DNA of 64,000 nt from Pseudomonadota bacterium (GTDB lineage Bacteria > Pseudomonadota > Gammaproteobacteria > Burkholderiales > Burkholderiaceae_C): NCBI GenBank assembly GCA_022566735.1, contig JADFIG010000008.1, forward strand, positions 1 through 64,000, in the 5' to 3' direction. The notes under the pieces are model-generated. The model saw only the letters and a list, made by a program, of their open reading frames with translations, made no database searches and was not told where the DNA came from. The position numbers and the translations under genes are program-made. This document shows, piece after piece, positions 1 through 8,892 of the stretch; the stretch's first letter is position 1; each line of letters opens with the position of its first letter.

Positions 1-3000
1 GGTGTCGGCGCCGCGCATGGTGGGTGTCGCTTCAGGTCGTTGAGGTGCTACGCTGATAACGCATCACGCCACTGGGGCGTGGACTTGGCTGTTGGGTATT
101 TCCGCAGCCTGCTAGGAGCCTTTCTTCAGCAGAACACAACGGATCATCCGTTGCTGGGGGGCGGGTGGACACACTCGCTGCAGCGGCGCCTGTACACGGA
201 CTTGGCCGGCCAGGGCTACGCGTGGGGCTTGCGACCGGACGGTACCGTAGACACATACCAGTCCGTCTCTGGTGCCTGGCAGTCGGAGGCGGACTCCGTG
301 ACTGCCTTGCGTGAGCGAACCAATGCAAGCTCAGAAAGAGTTGGATGGCGAGTGGTCGATCGCAAGCAGTTGGAGATGGAGGATTACGACCTTCAAGGTC
401 GATTGATTTCGATCGTCAAGCCAGACGGGCGACGCCTCTCGTTGATTTACAGCGATGGCACAGATGGCACCAGCTCGGGGGCGGGTGGCTATGTTCGTGA
501 CGCCAACGGAGAAAACACCACAAACGTGCTGCCTGCGGGTCGCTTGCTTGCCGCTGTTGACGAATTTGATCGTCGGGTCAAATTTGGCATTGACAGCGCA
601 GGCCGCATGGTGGCTGTTCTGGATCCCGCGTCGTTGCAGACGAAATTTTCCTTCAATGCGCAAGGCGCATTGAGCAAAATCGCCAGACCAGACAACACCA
701 CCAAGACATTTGCATACTCAGAGTCGGATCATCTGGCGGCAGGAAGTCATGCGCAAGGACTTTTGACGGGTGTATTTGATGAGTCGGGGGCGAGGTATGC
801 CAGCTATTGGTATGACGCAAAGAACCGCGCATTTGACGAGAAGCTTGCGGGTGATGTGCAGCGACACATGCTGACCTTCAAGGAGCCCAACGGCTACATT
901 TACAGCACGCAGGTCACAGATCCATTGGGCACTGCGCGCACCTTCACCTTCACGAATGTCCAGGGCATCAACAGGTTGTCCGGCCTGTCTCAACCGGCGG
1001 GTTCTGGTTGTGCTGCGAGCACGTCTTCGAGGACGTTCGATGACGTGGGCAATGTGACCGGCACAGACGACTTCAACAGCCATCGTTCGTGCTTTGCGTA
1101 CACCAGCGCCAGCGATGGCCTGCCCAATCTGGAGAGGATGCGCATTGAAGGCCTGGCCAACACGCAGGCTTGCAGCACCGCAACCGGCAGTGGCTACGTT
1201 TTGCCCGCCGGCAGCCGCAAAATCAGCACCCAGTGGCACCCTGACTGGGCGTTGAAGACCAAGCAAGCCGAGCCCAACAAACTCACCACCTGGGTCTACA
1301 ACGGCCAGCCCGACCCCTTCAATGGCGGCACCCCGGCCAGTTGCACAAGCCCCATGTACGGCGCCACCAGCGTGGCCGCCTTGCCCGATGGCAAGCCCAT
1401 TGCCGTGCTGTGCAAGCGCGTCGAGCAGTCCACCACCGATGCCAACGGAGGGCAAGGCTTTGCCGCCACCGTGGGCACGGGGGTGAGTGGCAACGCCAGC
1501 CCGGACACCCGCACCTGGACCTACACCTACAACCAGTACGGCCAGGTGCTCAGCGAAGACGGCCCGCGCACCGACGTGGCCGACACCACCACCTACGACT
1601 ACTGGACAGACACCAGCTTCACGGGCGAGGACCCCAAAGCCGTGGGCCACACCATGGGCGACCTCAAGACAGTCACCAACGCCCTGGGCCAAGTCACCAA
1701 CTACACCCAGTACGACAAGGCTGGCCGCCTGCTGGCCATGGGCGACGCCAATGGCCTGAGCACCACGTACACCTACTCGCCCCGCGGCTTCCTCACCAGC
1801 CGCAGCCTCAGCGCCAGCGGCGCGGCCACCCGCACCACCACCTACCACCACGACCCGCGAGGCCTGCTCGACGAAGTCGGCCTGCCGGGCGGCGTGGTCA
1901 GCACCAGTGCAGGCCAGGCAGGGGCTACCACAGGCCGACGCTACACCTTCCAGTACGACGACGCCCACCGCCTCATCGGCATGCGCAGCGCCAGCGGAGA
2001 AAGCGTCAGCTACACCCTGGACAACGCAGGCAACGTCACCCGCGAGGCGTGGAAGAACGCCGACGGCAGCGGCGCGCAACTCATCCGCCGTGAGTTCGAT
2101 GCCCTCAACCGCCTGTCCAAACACATCCGCCAGATCAACGGACAAGACGCTGCCACCGAACTCGGCTACGACGCCCAGGGCAACCCCACCACCACCCAGC
2201 GCCCGCAGGTGGCGGCCTATGGCGAAAGCAGCCCGCCCAAAGAAGTGCGCCGCTACAACGCGCTGGACCAACTCACCACCATCGAAGACGCCCTCAATGG
2301 CGCAGCCAAGCCCACCACGCTGACACCCAAAGCCAGCGACGACCTGCAAGCGCTGAGCGCCCCGAATGGCGGTGGTTGGACGTACCTGCGCGACGGCTTT
2401 GGGCAAGTGCTGCGGGAGTCCAGCTCCGAATTGAGCGGCAGCACGCCCAACGCCACGGTGGCCATCAGCCAGACCTTCGATGCCGCAGGCAACCTGGTGA
2501 GTCGCGTGGACGCGCGGGGCCTGACCCAAGCCCAACAGTTCGATGCCCTCAACCGCCTGACTGCCGTTCAGCACACCGGCACGGGTGCAGATGCCAGCCT
2601 GGACCAAAGCTGGCGCTGGGACAGCAGCCCCTCAGGTGCGCCTTTGGCATGCGCCAACGGCCAGGGCCGCCTGTGCCAGATCAGCACCGCCCTGGGCACA
2701 CGCTATCTGTCTTACGACGCTTTCGGCAACATCACCGGCCAGGCGCAGCGCTTTGCGGCCCTGGGCAGCAACAGTGCGCAGCAGGTGGCCAGCCAATGGG
2801 GCTATGACGGTGAAGACCGCCTGAGCGCCAGCGTGGGCGCGGGCAACCAGAGCGTGGCCCTGGGACGCGATGCCGAAGGCCGTGCCAGCCAGGTGCTGGG
2901 CCTGCTCAATGGCCAGGCCAGCACACTGGTGAGCGAAACCACCTACCAGGCCACAGGCGAAGCCGACCGCAGCACCTACGGCAACCAGCGCGTCTTCGAC

Positions 3001-4515
3001 CGGGACTTCGACATGGGCTCGGGCCTGAGCAGTGGCAGCAGAAGCACGCCAGCGGGCAGCAGCAGCGAGCAGGATGGCGATGTGCCCATCCCGGGCTGGG
3101 CACTGTTGAGCCTGGGGGCTGGCCTGATGGCGACCCTGCGCAAGCGCGCCAAAGGCCAGCACACGCGGCCAGCCACGCTGATGTCGATGCTGCTGGCACT
3201 GCTTGTGGCACTCGGTGCGTTGACCCAGCCCGAGATCGCGCACGCACAGGCCTCCACCTCTACATCCACCGAAGTCATCACCCACGACGAGCGCGGCAAC
3301 GTCCAAGGCATCACCCGTGACGGCCAAGCCGCCACCTACCAGTACGACGTGCTGGACCGCCTCAAGGCAGAAACCGGCCCCAGCACCCAAACCGTCAGCT
3401 ACGACGCCAACGGCAACCGAACGGGTGATGCCAGCGGCAACTACACCATCGCGCCCAACAGCAACCGCTTGGTCACGCGCAACGGGCAGACGGTGGGCCA
3501 CGACTTGGCAGGCAATGTCACCCGTGAGCGCGTGCATTTGAGCCTGGGCGGTGGCAGCGCCACCCTGGTGGCTCGCACCCTGGCCTACAACGACGACAAC
3601 CAGCTTGCCAAGGTCAGCATCAACGGTGTGCAGGTCGCCAGCTACCTCTACGACCACCTGGGCCTGCGGGGCCAGAAAACGCTGGCCAACCCGCCAGCCG
3701 GCACCCCCGCCATCACCCTGTACATCCACGACCCCAATGGCCACCTGTTCCAGGAGATTGCAGGCTCAGGCCCGCGCGCAGGCCAGGCCCTGGTGACCTA
3801 CGCCTGGAAGGACGACATACCCGCGGCCGTGATCTTCCATGACACGGCCAGCAGCCAGCGCATCGTCTATCTGGAAGTGGACCACCTCAACACCCCGCGC
3901 AGGGGCACCGACAGCACGGGCAAGGTGGTGTGGACGTGGACCAGCGATGCGTTTGGCAACACCGCGCCCAACGAAGACCCGGACGGCGATGGCGTCAAGA
4001 CCACCATCAACCTGCGCTTCCCCGGGCAGTACTTCGACGCCGAGAGCGGCTTGCACTACAACTGGCATCGCTACTACGATCCGCAAACCGGGCGGTACAC
4101 GCAGCCGGATCCGATTGGGGTCGAGGGGGGATTGAACCCCTACGCATATGTGGGGGGGAATCCGCTGAGCTACAGCGATCCACTTGGTTTGTTTGCATGT
4201 GGTGGTGGCATGCGGGCAGTAGGAACGGGGCAGCCGGGGGTCTGGAAATGCGTTCCCGATTCAAGTGTTCCCGATCAGGGATGTGTCACCGGCGAATGTG
4301 CTGCAGGGTTGCCGCCTGCGCCATCTGAAAATCGGACTGGGAGCGAGATTAGTCAGGGGCAATGTGAGCTGATTTGCGGCGTGCTGGCGCCTGGTGACGT
4401 AATACCTGGGGGATTTGCCATTAAAAAGCTGGCTAGTTGGGCTGGGGTCAATGCTGCTTCGAGCTTTGGATGCAAGTTGTATTGCAAGGAAAAAAACAAA
4501 TGCGATTCAAAATGA
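1..4515 (+). CDS. RHS/YD-repeat protein, 5' end outside window
   Basis: The frame is open from base 1 with no in-frame stop and no convincing start (first possible codon is TTG at 40), so the gene begins upstream. The roughly 1,500 visible residues are dense in YD-type repeats (for example YDAQGNP, YDANGNRTGD, YQYDVLDRL). The end carries the RHS core motif (RFPGQYFDAESGLHYN, RYYDPQTGRY, NPYAYVGGNPL) and DPLGL near nt 4180. This core normally closes a beta-cage around a variable C-terminal tip; here the tip is about 108 residues, cysteine-rich and unlike any toxin I know. Oddly, two hydrophobic stretches lie inside the protein (nt 3085-3250): one resembles a C-terminal sorting signal (VPIPGWALLSLGAGL, then basic residues), the next a signal peptide ending AHAQA. 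An overlapping small gene follows. RHS identity is secure; toxin function is inferred. Confidence 0.93.
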   Translation, partial: GVGAAHGGCRFRSLRCYADNASRHWGVDLAVGYFRSLLGAFLQQNTTDHPLLGGGWTHSLQRRLYTDLAGQGYAWGLRPDGTVDTYQSVSGAWQSEADSVTALRERTNASSERVGWRVVDRKQLEMEDYDLQGRLISIVKPDGRRLSLIYSDGTDGTSSGAGGYVRDANGENTTNVLPAGRLLAAVDEFDRRVKFGIDSAGRMVAVLDPASLQTKFSFNAQGALSKIARPDNTTKTFAYSESDHLAAGSHAQGLLTGVFDESGARYASYWYDAKNRAFDEKLAGDVQRHMLTFKEPNGYIYSTQVTDPLGTARTFTFTNVQGINRLSGLSQPAGSGCAASTSSRTFDDVGNVTGTDDFNSHRSCFAYTSASDGLPNLERMRIEGLANTQACSTATGSGYVLPAGSRKISTQWHPDWALKTKQAEPNKLTTWVYNGQPDPFNGGTPASCTSPMYGATSVAALPDGKPIAVLCKRVEQSTTDANGGQGFAATVGTGVSGNASPDTRTWTYTYNQYGQVLSEDGPRTDVADTTTYDYWTDTSFTGEDPKAVGHTMGDLKTVTNALGQVTNYTQYDKAGRLLAMGDANGLSTTYTYSPRGFLTSRSLSASGAATRTTTYHHDPRGLLDEVGLPGGVVSTSAGQAGATTGRRYTFQYDDAHRLIGMRSASGESVSYTLDNAGNVTREAWKNADGSGAQLIRREFDALNRLSKHIRQINGQDAATELGYDAQGNPTTTQRPQVAAYGESSPPKEVRRYNALDQLTTIEDALNGAAKPTTLTPKASDDLQALSAPNGGGWTYLRDGFGQVLRESSSELSGSTPNATVAISQTFDAAGNLVSRVDARGLTQAQQFDALNRLTAVQHTGTGADASLDQSWRWDSSPSGAPLACANGQGRLCQISTALGTRYLSYDAFGNITGQAQRFAALGSNSAQQVASQWGYDGEDRLSASVGAGNQSVALGRDAEGRASQVLGLLNGQASTLVSETTYQATGEADRSTYGNQRVFDRDFDMGSGLSSGSRSTPAGSSSEQDGDVPIPGWALLSLGAGLMATLRKRAKGQHTRPATLMSMLLALLVALGALTQPEIAHAQASTSTSTEVITHDERGNVQGITRDGQAATYQYDVLDRLKAETGPSTQTVSYDANGNRTGDASGNYTIAPNSNRLVTRNGQTVGHDLAGNVTRERVHLSLGGGSATLVARTLAYNDDNQLAKVSINGVQVASYLYDHLGLRGQKTLANPPAGTPAITLYIHDPNGHLFQEIAGSGPRAGQALVTYAWKDDIPAAVIFHDTASSQRIVYLEVDHLNTPRRGTDSTGKVVWTWTSDAFGNTAPNEDPDGDGVKTTINLRFPGQYFDAESGLHYNWHRYYDPQTGRYTQPDPIGVEGGLNPYAYVGGNPLSYSDPLGLFACGGGMRAVGTGQPGVWKCVPDSSVPDQGCVTGECAAGLPPAPSENRTGSEISQGQCELICGVLAPGDVIPGGFAIKKLASWAGVNAASSFGCKLYCKEKNKCDSK

Positions 4516-4688
4516 AGCAACCCCCAACGCTCTGGCTTGTATTGCTCATGGGCATCGGCGCAGCGTGTGGCGCCATATTGGCCTATGCCCTTGGTGAAAG
4601 AAGCTGGCTGACCGCTCGGATGTACCTGTACACCGGGGCGGCAGTAGGAGGTGTTCTTGGTTGGGTTTTAAGCATCAAGAGAAGTTGA
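4500..4688 (+). CDS. Small two-helix membrane protein, possible immunity partner of the RHS protein
   Basis: The 62-residue product has two hydrophobic segments (around residues 11-30 and 41-57) split by a short charged loop, so it is probably an inner-membrane protein. The chosen ATG at 4500 has AAGGA 9 nt upstream; a second in-frame ATG at 4512 overlaps the RHS stop as ATGA. Either start overlaps the RHS gene, implying translational coupling. A small gene directly behind an RHS tip is the usual place for an immunity gene, so immunity is a reasonable guess, but I recognise no family. A hairpin terminator follows 15 nt after the stop. Confidence 0.6.
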   Translation: MRFKMKQPPTLWLVLLMGIGAACGAILAYALGERSWLTARMYLYTGAAVGGVLGWVLSIKRS

Positions 4689-4702
4689 CCAGACTAATGC
4701 CC

Positions 4703-4723
4703 AGGGGCCGCTTCGCGGCCCCT
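4703..4723. terminator. Bidirectional hairpin terminator
   Basis: A perfect 9-bp stem (AGGGGCCGC / GCGGCCCCT) with loop TTC lies between the + strand RHS pair and the - strand ORF6N fragment. There is no long T tract (TGTTGCG follows on +), so efficiency is uncertain. Confidence 0.55.
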
Positions 4724-4729
4724 GTTGCG

Positions 4730-5215
4730 TTATGCCTTGCGCTTTGAGGCGGTCGGCTTCTTGCCCTTGTCCTCTGGGGTGACGAACCCTATAGGTCGTT
4801 TGGTCGGCTCGGTGGGCTGCGCCATCAATTCGCGCAGCGCATCGAACACCTGCTTGAGCTGCGCCCGGGTGTTGCGGCTGAAGGTGTCGTGAGCCAGGTC
4901 CAGGCGCTCGGTCTTGTCTTCCAACTCGGCCAGACGCTTGGCCAGGTCATCGTGCAAGGCCGCAGCCTGACGCAGCCGCACGAAGGCACGCACCACATAG
5001 ATGCCCATCTCCACAGCTTGGCTCGATGCCAGCACGTTGGCCAGGGCCACGGCGCCGTACTCGGTGAAGGCATAGGGCAGCGCTTTAGAAAACTTCAACT
5101 TCTGGAGGTGTGTATTGACCCAGCGGTTTCTGCAAAGGACAGAACGCTTCGCCCTTGCTGAGCATCGCCCAGGCCATGCGCGCGCCCCTTTCGGCGCCAT
5201 CCGTGGCCATGTCAC
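4730..5215 (-). pseudogene. ORF6N (KilA-N-like) domain protein, C-terminal remnant
   Basis: Residues 42-80 (KALPYAFTEYGAVALANVL and the following VEMGIYVVRAFVRLR) match the end of the ORF6N DNA-binding domain of phage-type antirepressors, followed by a coiled-coil-like stretch (LAKRLAELEDKTERLDLAH) and a basic tail (KGKKPTASKRKA). The front of the domain is missing. The first 40 codons look like unrelated out-of-frame sequence, so this is probably a truncated phage or mobile-element remnant. Family call is fairly firm; whether any protein is made is unknown. Confidence 0.6.
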
Positions 5216-5268
5216 ACGCGCTCAACCGTCCCTCATCAACATCGCAAACCTACAAAAGGGAGCCCCTC

Positions 5269-5949
5269 ATGACCCCATTCAGAGCCTTCTTCCTGGGCTT
5301 GGCGGCCTTCGCGTCGCAGTCCGTTCAGGCCATTCCCGTCGAGTACCGCTTCACCGGGGAGCTCACGGGCGACATTTTTTCGCTGACGGTGCGCCAAAGC
5401 TTGGCCAACACCCCTTTCCAGTTGTCCATCTTCGCGGACACCGACAGCGCCGCCTACCTGGGGCGCATCGCTGGCGCCGGCAGCGCTTACGCCAACAACA
5501 GCAGCCATGCCGTGTGGCGCATTGACGGCCTCGGCGATGCCGTTTCTGCCGATGCGCAGGTGCATGCGATCCCGGGCATCGGGCGCATCGGCTTTGGATG
5601 GAACGGCAAGGTGTTCCCCCTCGGCACCGACAACCCGGCACAGACACACCTGTACTTCAATGGCAATGAGATTGCCACCGACACCCGCTACGGCCGCCTG
5701 TCCAGCACCGTGGGCCCCATCGCCGTGGGTTTGCAGACGCCGCTGGAGAACCCACCCAGCATGCTGCCTCAGTACAGCACCTTCCTTTTCCTCGGCGACA
5801 TGGGCACGCTCACGCTGAAAGGCCTGTCGAACGTCAGTTATGCCGTGGTGGCGGTTCCTGAACCCTCCAGCCTGGCGCTGTTCCTGACAGGCGCGGGCGC
5901 AGTTGGCGTGGCGGTGGGGCGGCGGCGTGCAGGCACGACATGCGCATGA
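5269..5949 (+). CDS. PEP-CTERM sorting-domain protein
   Basis: The 226-residue exported protein has a signal peptide at residues 1-21 (ending SVQA) and a C-terminal PEP-CTERM tripartite signal from residue 196: VPEPSS, a hydrophobic helix, then GRRR. Such proteins are sorted by exosortase and usually end in exopolysaccharide or at the cell surface. The middle part has no domain I recognise. The start at 5269 is set by the signal peptide and an upstream GGGAG; longer readings from 5155 only add unlikely sequence. The stop overlaps the ATG of the next gene (ATGA at 5946), so the two are probably co-translated. Confidence 0.85.
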   Translation: MTPFRAFFLGLAAFASQSVQAIPVEYRFTGELTGDIFSLTVRQSLANTPFQLSIFADTDSAAYLGRIAGAGSAYANNSSHAVWRIDGLGDAVSADAQVHAIPGIGRIGFGWNGKVFPLGTDNPAQTHLYFNGNEIATDTRYGRLSSTVGPIAVGLQTPLENPPSMLPQYSTFLFLGDMGTLTLKGLSNVSYAVVAVPEPSSLALFLTGAGAVGVAVGRRRAGTTCA

Positions 5950-7559
5950 AACTTCATCACCCATTCCGCATCGCCTGGTTGGCGTATGCCCTCTTTTCTG
6001 GACATGCCCATGCGCAATCCTTGGTGCCCGACAGGGCCCCTCAAGCAACGCCTTCGCAGCACGTCGACTGCAAATCAACAAACACCGATGATTCCAATCG
6101 AAAGAGGTGCATGCGCGACCAGCTTCATCAGGTCGATGCGCTGCTGAACTCCGCGTACACCGACTTGCGGTCGAGACTCAAGGACAGCGAAACAGCCGAG
6201 CTGACCTCCACACAGAGAAAATGGATCAGGACTCGCGATCAATCCTGCGGCCTCGATCAACATCCCCGCAGCCGTGACGCATGGCTGGCGCATGTCGCCG
6301 CATCAGAGAATCGAACGAGGTGCGTCATCGATGCCACGCAGAAGCGGTTGGAAGAGCTTCAACGACTGCAAAGACAGGCCTCCGGGGTTTTCGTGGTCGC
6401 AGAGGCTTCTCCGCCCATCGAGAAGCCTGGCCATCTGGCAGGAGAGGCCAGCCCGGCACGCGAACTGGCGCCGGAGATGCGGACACGCTCATCCCGAACG
6501 CACCGCACAGGAAAGCATTACTTCGAAATCGTCATTGATGAAACCCACGCCGGTGACATGGTGGCGAGCGTCGTCGCTCAAATCATCGACGGTTCGCAGT
6601 CACATGGCGTCAGCCACGAAGTCAAGTCGCGTGACCTGGTTCTGAAACTCGGAGAATCCAACAGCGTTCGCATTGTCGGCGGCCGCCTGGGGGATCTGCG
6701 CATTCCCAAAATTGTCATCGGCTGGGCCGTCGACCTGGATGCCGGGCGCATCTATCGGCATCGCGATGGCACATGGCTGGACGATGCGCCCCCCGGAAGC
6801 CGCCGCGGCATCGTGATCAGCCGCAATTCGGATGTTTTCGCCGAAGTGACGGCAACGGTCCCTGTGGCTGCGTTGCGCAGCAAAGGCATTCTCGAGGTGA
6901 ACTTCGGTGCAGCGCCCTTCACTGGCAGCCATCCGGCAGGGTATCGCGGCTTCGATTGGCCGGATCACCTGACCAACGGGCTCCCGGACACCGAAGTTCC
7001 CGCGGGTGTGCCCTCCAAAGGTCGCATCGCCGGCACCACCCAAGTTCAATGGCTGCAACGCTACACCGAGTGGATCCGGTCGTTCCCTCCATCGGAAAGC
7101 CCGACGGCGGACTCGACCGGCGAGCGCTGTGGTGCCGGCCAGTCGGGCGATGTGTGGTTCCTGACGGGGGCGCGGGACATGGGCAAGGTGCAGCGGGAAT
7201 GTGTGGTTCCGGAAGGCAAGTTCGTTCTGGTGCCGGTCATCCATACGGTCGCGCAGGCACCGTCAGAGGTGCCATGCGAGCGGCTGCAGGTGGCCTTGCG
7301 CAAGTTTGTGGACAGCGCCAGCGAGCTGCGTTTTTCCCTTGACGACAAGCCCTGGCGCGGATCTGACATCCGGCAGCTTGGGGCCGGTTGCTTCAAGCTG
7401 CGCGATGGCGCCACCGGTCAGTCCACAACGGCTGCTGTCCAAGGGCATTGGGTGTTCCTGCCACCGTTGTCGAAAGGGCCCCATGTCATCCAATTCGGCG
7501 GCCGCTTCACAGCCGACGGCTTCGAGCAGGATGTGACCTACATCCTCCATGTGCGCTGA
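5946..7559 (+). CDS. Exported LprI-N (DUF1311) plus SPRY-like domain protein
   Basis: After a signal peptide (residues 1-23, ending GHAHA) comes a DUF1311/LprI N-terminal domain (about residues 35-125) with its usual signs: paired Cys (DCKST, KRCMRDQ), LNSAYTDLRSRL, TQRKWIRTRDQSC. Residues about 186-335 look like a SPRY domain: GKHYFEI, then GWAVDLDAGRIYRHRDGTW and VNFGAAPFTGSHPAGYRGFD. The last 200 residues are unassigned. LprI-type domains are periplasmic and linked to lysozyme inhibition; SPRY domains bind ligands and are uncommon in bacteria. The ATG at 5946 overlaps the preceding stop; an alternative ATG lies at 5940. Domain calls are from motif reading only. Confidence 0.75.
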   Translation: MKLHHPFRIAWLAYALFSGHAHAQSLVPDRAPQATPSQHVDCKSTNTDDSNRKRCMRDQLHQVDALLNSAYTDLRSRLKDSETAELTSTQRKWIRTRDQSCGLDQHPRSRDAWLAHVAASENRTRCVIDATQKRLEELQRLQRQASGVFVVAEASPPIEKPGHLAGEASPARELAPEMRTRSSRTHRTGKHYFEIVIDETHAGDMVASVVAQIIDGSQSHGVSHEVKSRDLVLKLGESNSVRIVGGRLGDLRIPKIVIGWAVDLDAGRIYRHRDGTWLDDAPPGSRRGIVISRNSDVFAEVTATVPVAALRSKGILEVNFGAAPFTGSHPAGYRGFDWPDHLTNGLPDTEVPAGVPSKGRIAGTTQVQWLQRYTEWIRSFPPSESPTADSTGERCGAGQSGDVWFLTGARDMGKVQRECVVPEGKFVLVPVIHTVAQAPSEVPCERLQVALRKFVDSASELRFSLDDKPWRGSDIRQLGAGCFKLRDGATGQSTTAAVQGHWVFLPPLSKGPHVIQFGGRFTADGFEQDVTYILHVR

Positions 7560-7750
7560 GGTGAGACAAGCCCTGCGCATCTGCCGCAGCCTCGCCAGCG
7601 CGGTGGCACGTGATCAACCACGTTGCCGCCAAGAAGCAGGCATGCAGGCCTTGGAGTCCGCAACATGTCGTGGCATGCTGAGGCCAACGCCGACGACGAC
7701 CGGCGCAACCCCGTCCAGGGAGTTCCTTGCTGCACGCCATGGAGGTGCTC

Positions 7751-8218
7751 ATGTCCAAGCAACCCTGTCTATCGGTAGCGCTCGTTCTCGCGGTGTTGGG
7801 AAGCCATGCTGCGCTGGCAGATGAAGCGATGAAAGAAAGGTCGGCGGCCTTCACTTTCAAAGACCCTCAGCTGGCTTGGGGGGGATGCCCGCCCTTCCTG
7901 CCCAAGGGCTGTCAGATCGCCGTCCTGCATGGAGACCCCTCGAAAGACAACGCCGACGTGTTTTTCAAGGTCCCGGGGGGCGCCACCATCCCGCCGCACT
8001 GGCACACATCGGCCGAGCGCATGGTGCTCGTGTCAGGCAAGCTCAACGTCACCTACGAAGGCCAGAAGGTGGCGGCGCTGAAACCTGGAACTTACGCCTA
8101 TGGGCCTGCCAAGTTGCCGCACAAGGCCGTTTGCGCGAGCAAGGAGCCGTGCGTCCTGTTCATTGCCTTTGAGTCTCCCGTGGATGCCGTGCCCGTCGAC
8201 AGTCCGGCAGGCAAGTGA
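7751..8218 (+). CDS. Periplasmic cupin-domain protein
   Basis: The 155-residue product has a signal peptide (MSKQPCLSVALVLAVLGSHA, cleavage after ALA) and one cupin fold: PPHWHTSAERMVLVSGKLNV holds the first metal-binding motif (H-x-H with a downstream Glu), and the second motif is GTYAYGPAKLPHKAVC. It resembles short exported cupins of the DUF4437 type. Substrate is unknown. The start at 7751 is chosen because it fits the signal peptide and has GGAGGT 4 nt upstream. It stands alone, 191 nt after the LprI/SPRY gene; that gap holds nothing I recognise. Confidence 0.78.
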   Translation: MSKQPCLSVALVLAVLGSHAALADEAMKERSAAFTFKDPQLAWGGCPPFLPKGCQIAVLHGDPSKDNADVFFKVPGGATIPPHWHTSAERMVLVSGKLNVTYEGQKVAALKPGTYAYGPAKLPHKAVCASKEPCVLFIAFESPVDAVPVDSPAGK

Positions 8219-8243
8219 ACCGGCTGACACGCATGGGCCGGCC

Positions 8244-8882
8244 ATGAAACGCCGCATCGCCAGCCTCCACCTGGGCCTCGCCTTCCTGGGGGCCCTGTCA
8301 GGCTGCGCATCGACGACGGTCGAGTCCACGGGCCAGGCCCTGCCCTCGCCGCTGTGCGGCCCCACGTCCGTCACCACACCCGCCACCACGTCGGTGGCCG
8401 TGCTGTGGGGCCCGTCGTGGCGGCCTGACCAGAAGGAGCCGCCGCTGCGGGAGGCGGCGGCGCTGAGGGGCATCCAGCAGTTCTTTGCCAGCCAGCGCTG
8501 CCTGACGGACGTGGCCCTCCACCGCATCGACATCCCGGCCCAGGGCGAGTTGCCGGACGATGCCCTGCTGGCCACAGCCAAGGCACGCACGCCCCGCGCG
8601 GACAAGGTCATCCTGATCGTGGTCAGGGAGTTGGGTCCCAAGCTGGCGATCGGCCTGCCCACGCTGGTGGAAGGCGGCACCGAGGTGGTCATCGAAGTGC
8701 GTGTCCTTGACGCCAGGCACCCCGTGTCCGAGGCCCAGGTCCGAACCCATTGGCAAAAAGGCGGGCCGTTCTACATCCAGGGCGTCAGGACGCTGGACCA
8801 GGACATGCAAGCCGCGCTGTCTGCCACCCTGGCAGCGCCTGCGGCCCCCGCCGCCCCTGCGGCCACACCGCAGCGCCCCTGA
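8244..8882 (+). CDS. Putative lipoprotein of unknown function
   Basis: The product is 212 residues. Its N-terminus MKRRIASLHLGLAFLGALSG then C is a classical lipoprotein signal, with lipobox LSGC and lipidated Cys at position 21. The body has no domain I recognise; the C-terminus is a low-complexity run of Ala and Pro. The start at 8244 is fixed by the signal peptide. It lies 25 nt after the cupin gene and 10 nt before the flavin reductase gene, so the three may share a transcript. Confidence 0.7.
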   Translation: MKRRIASLHLGLAFLGALSGCASTTVESTGQALPSPLCGPTSVTTPATTSVAVLWGPSWRPDQKEPPLREAAALRGIQQFFASQRCLTDVALHRIDIPAQGELPDDALLATAKARTPRADKVILIVVRELGPKLAIGLPTLVEGGTEVVIEVRVLDARHPVSEAQVRTHWQKGGPFYIQGVRTLDQDMQAALSATLAAPAAPAAPAATPQRP

Positions 8883-8892
8883 GGAGCCCGCC

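Noticed and set aside
718-2607. Long antisense open frame opposite the RHS gene
   Set aside because: It is a shadow of high-GC repeat coding; composition is Gly/Ala/Val/His-rich with no domain, and the + strand frame is a clear RHS protein.
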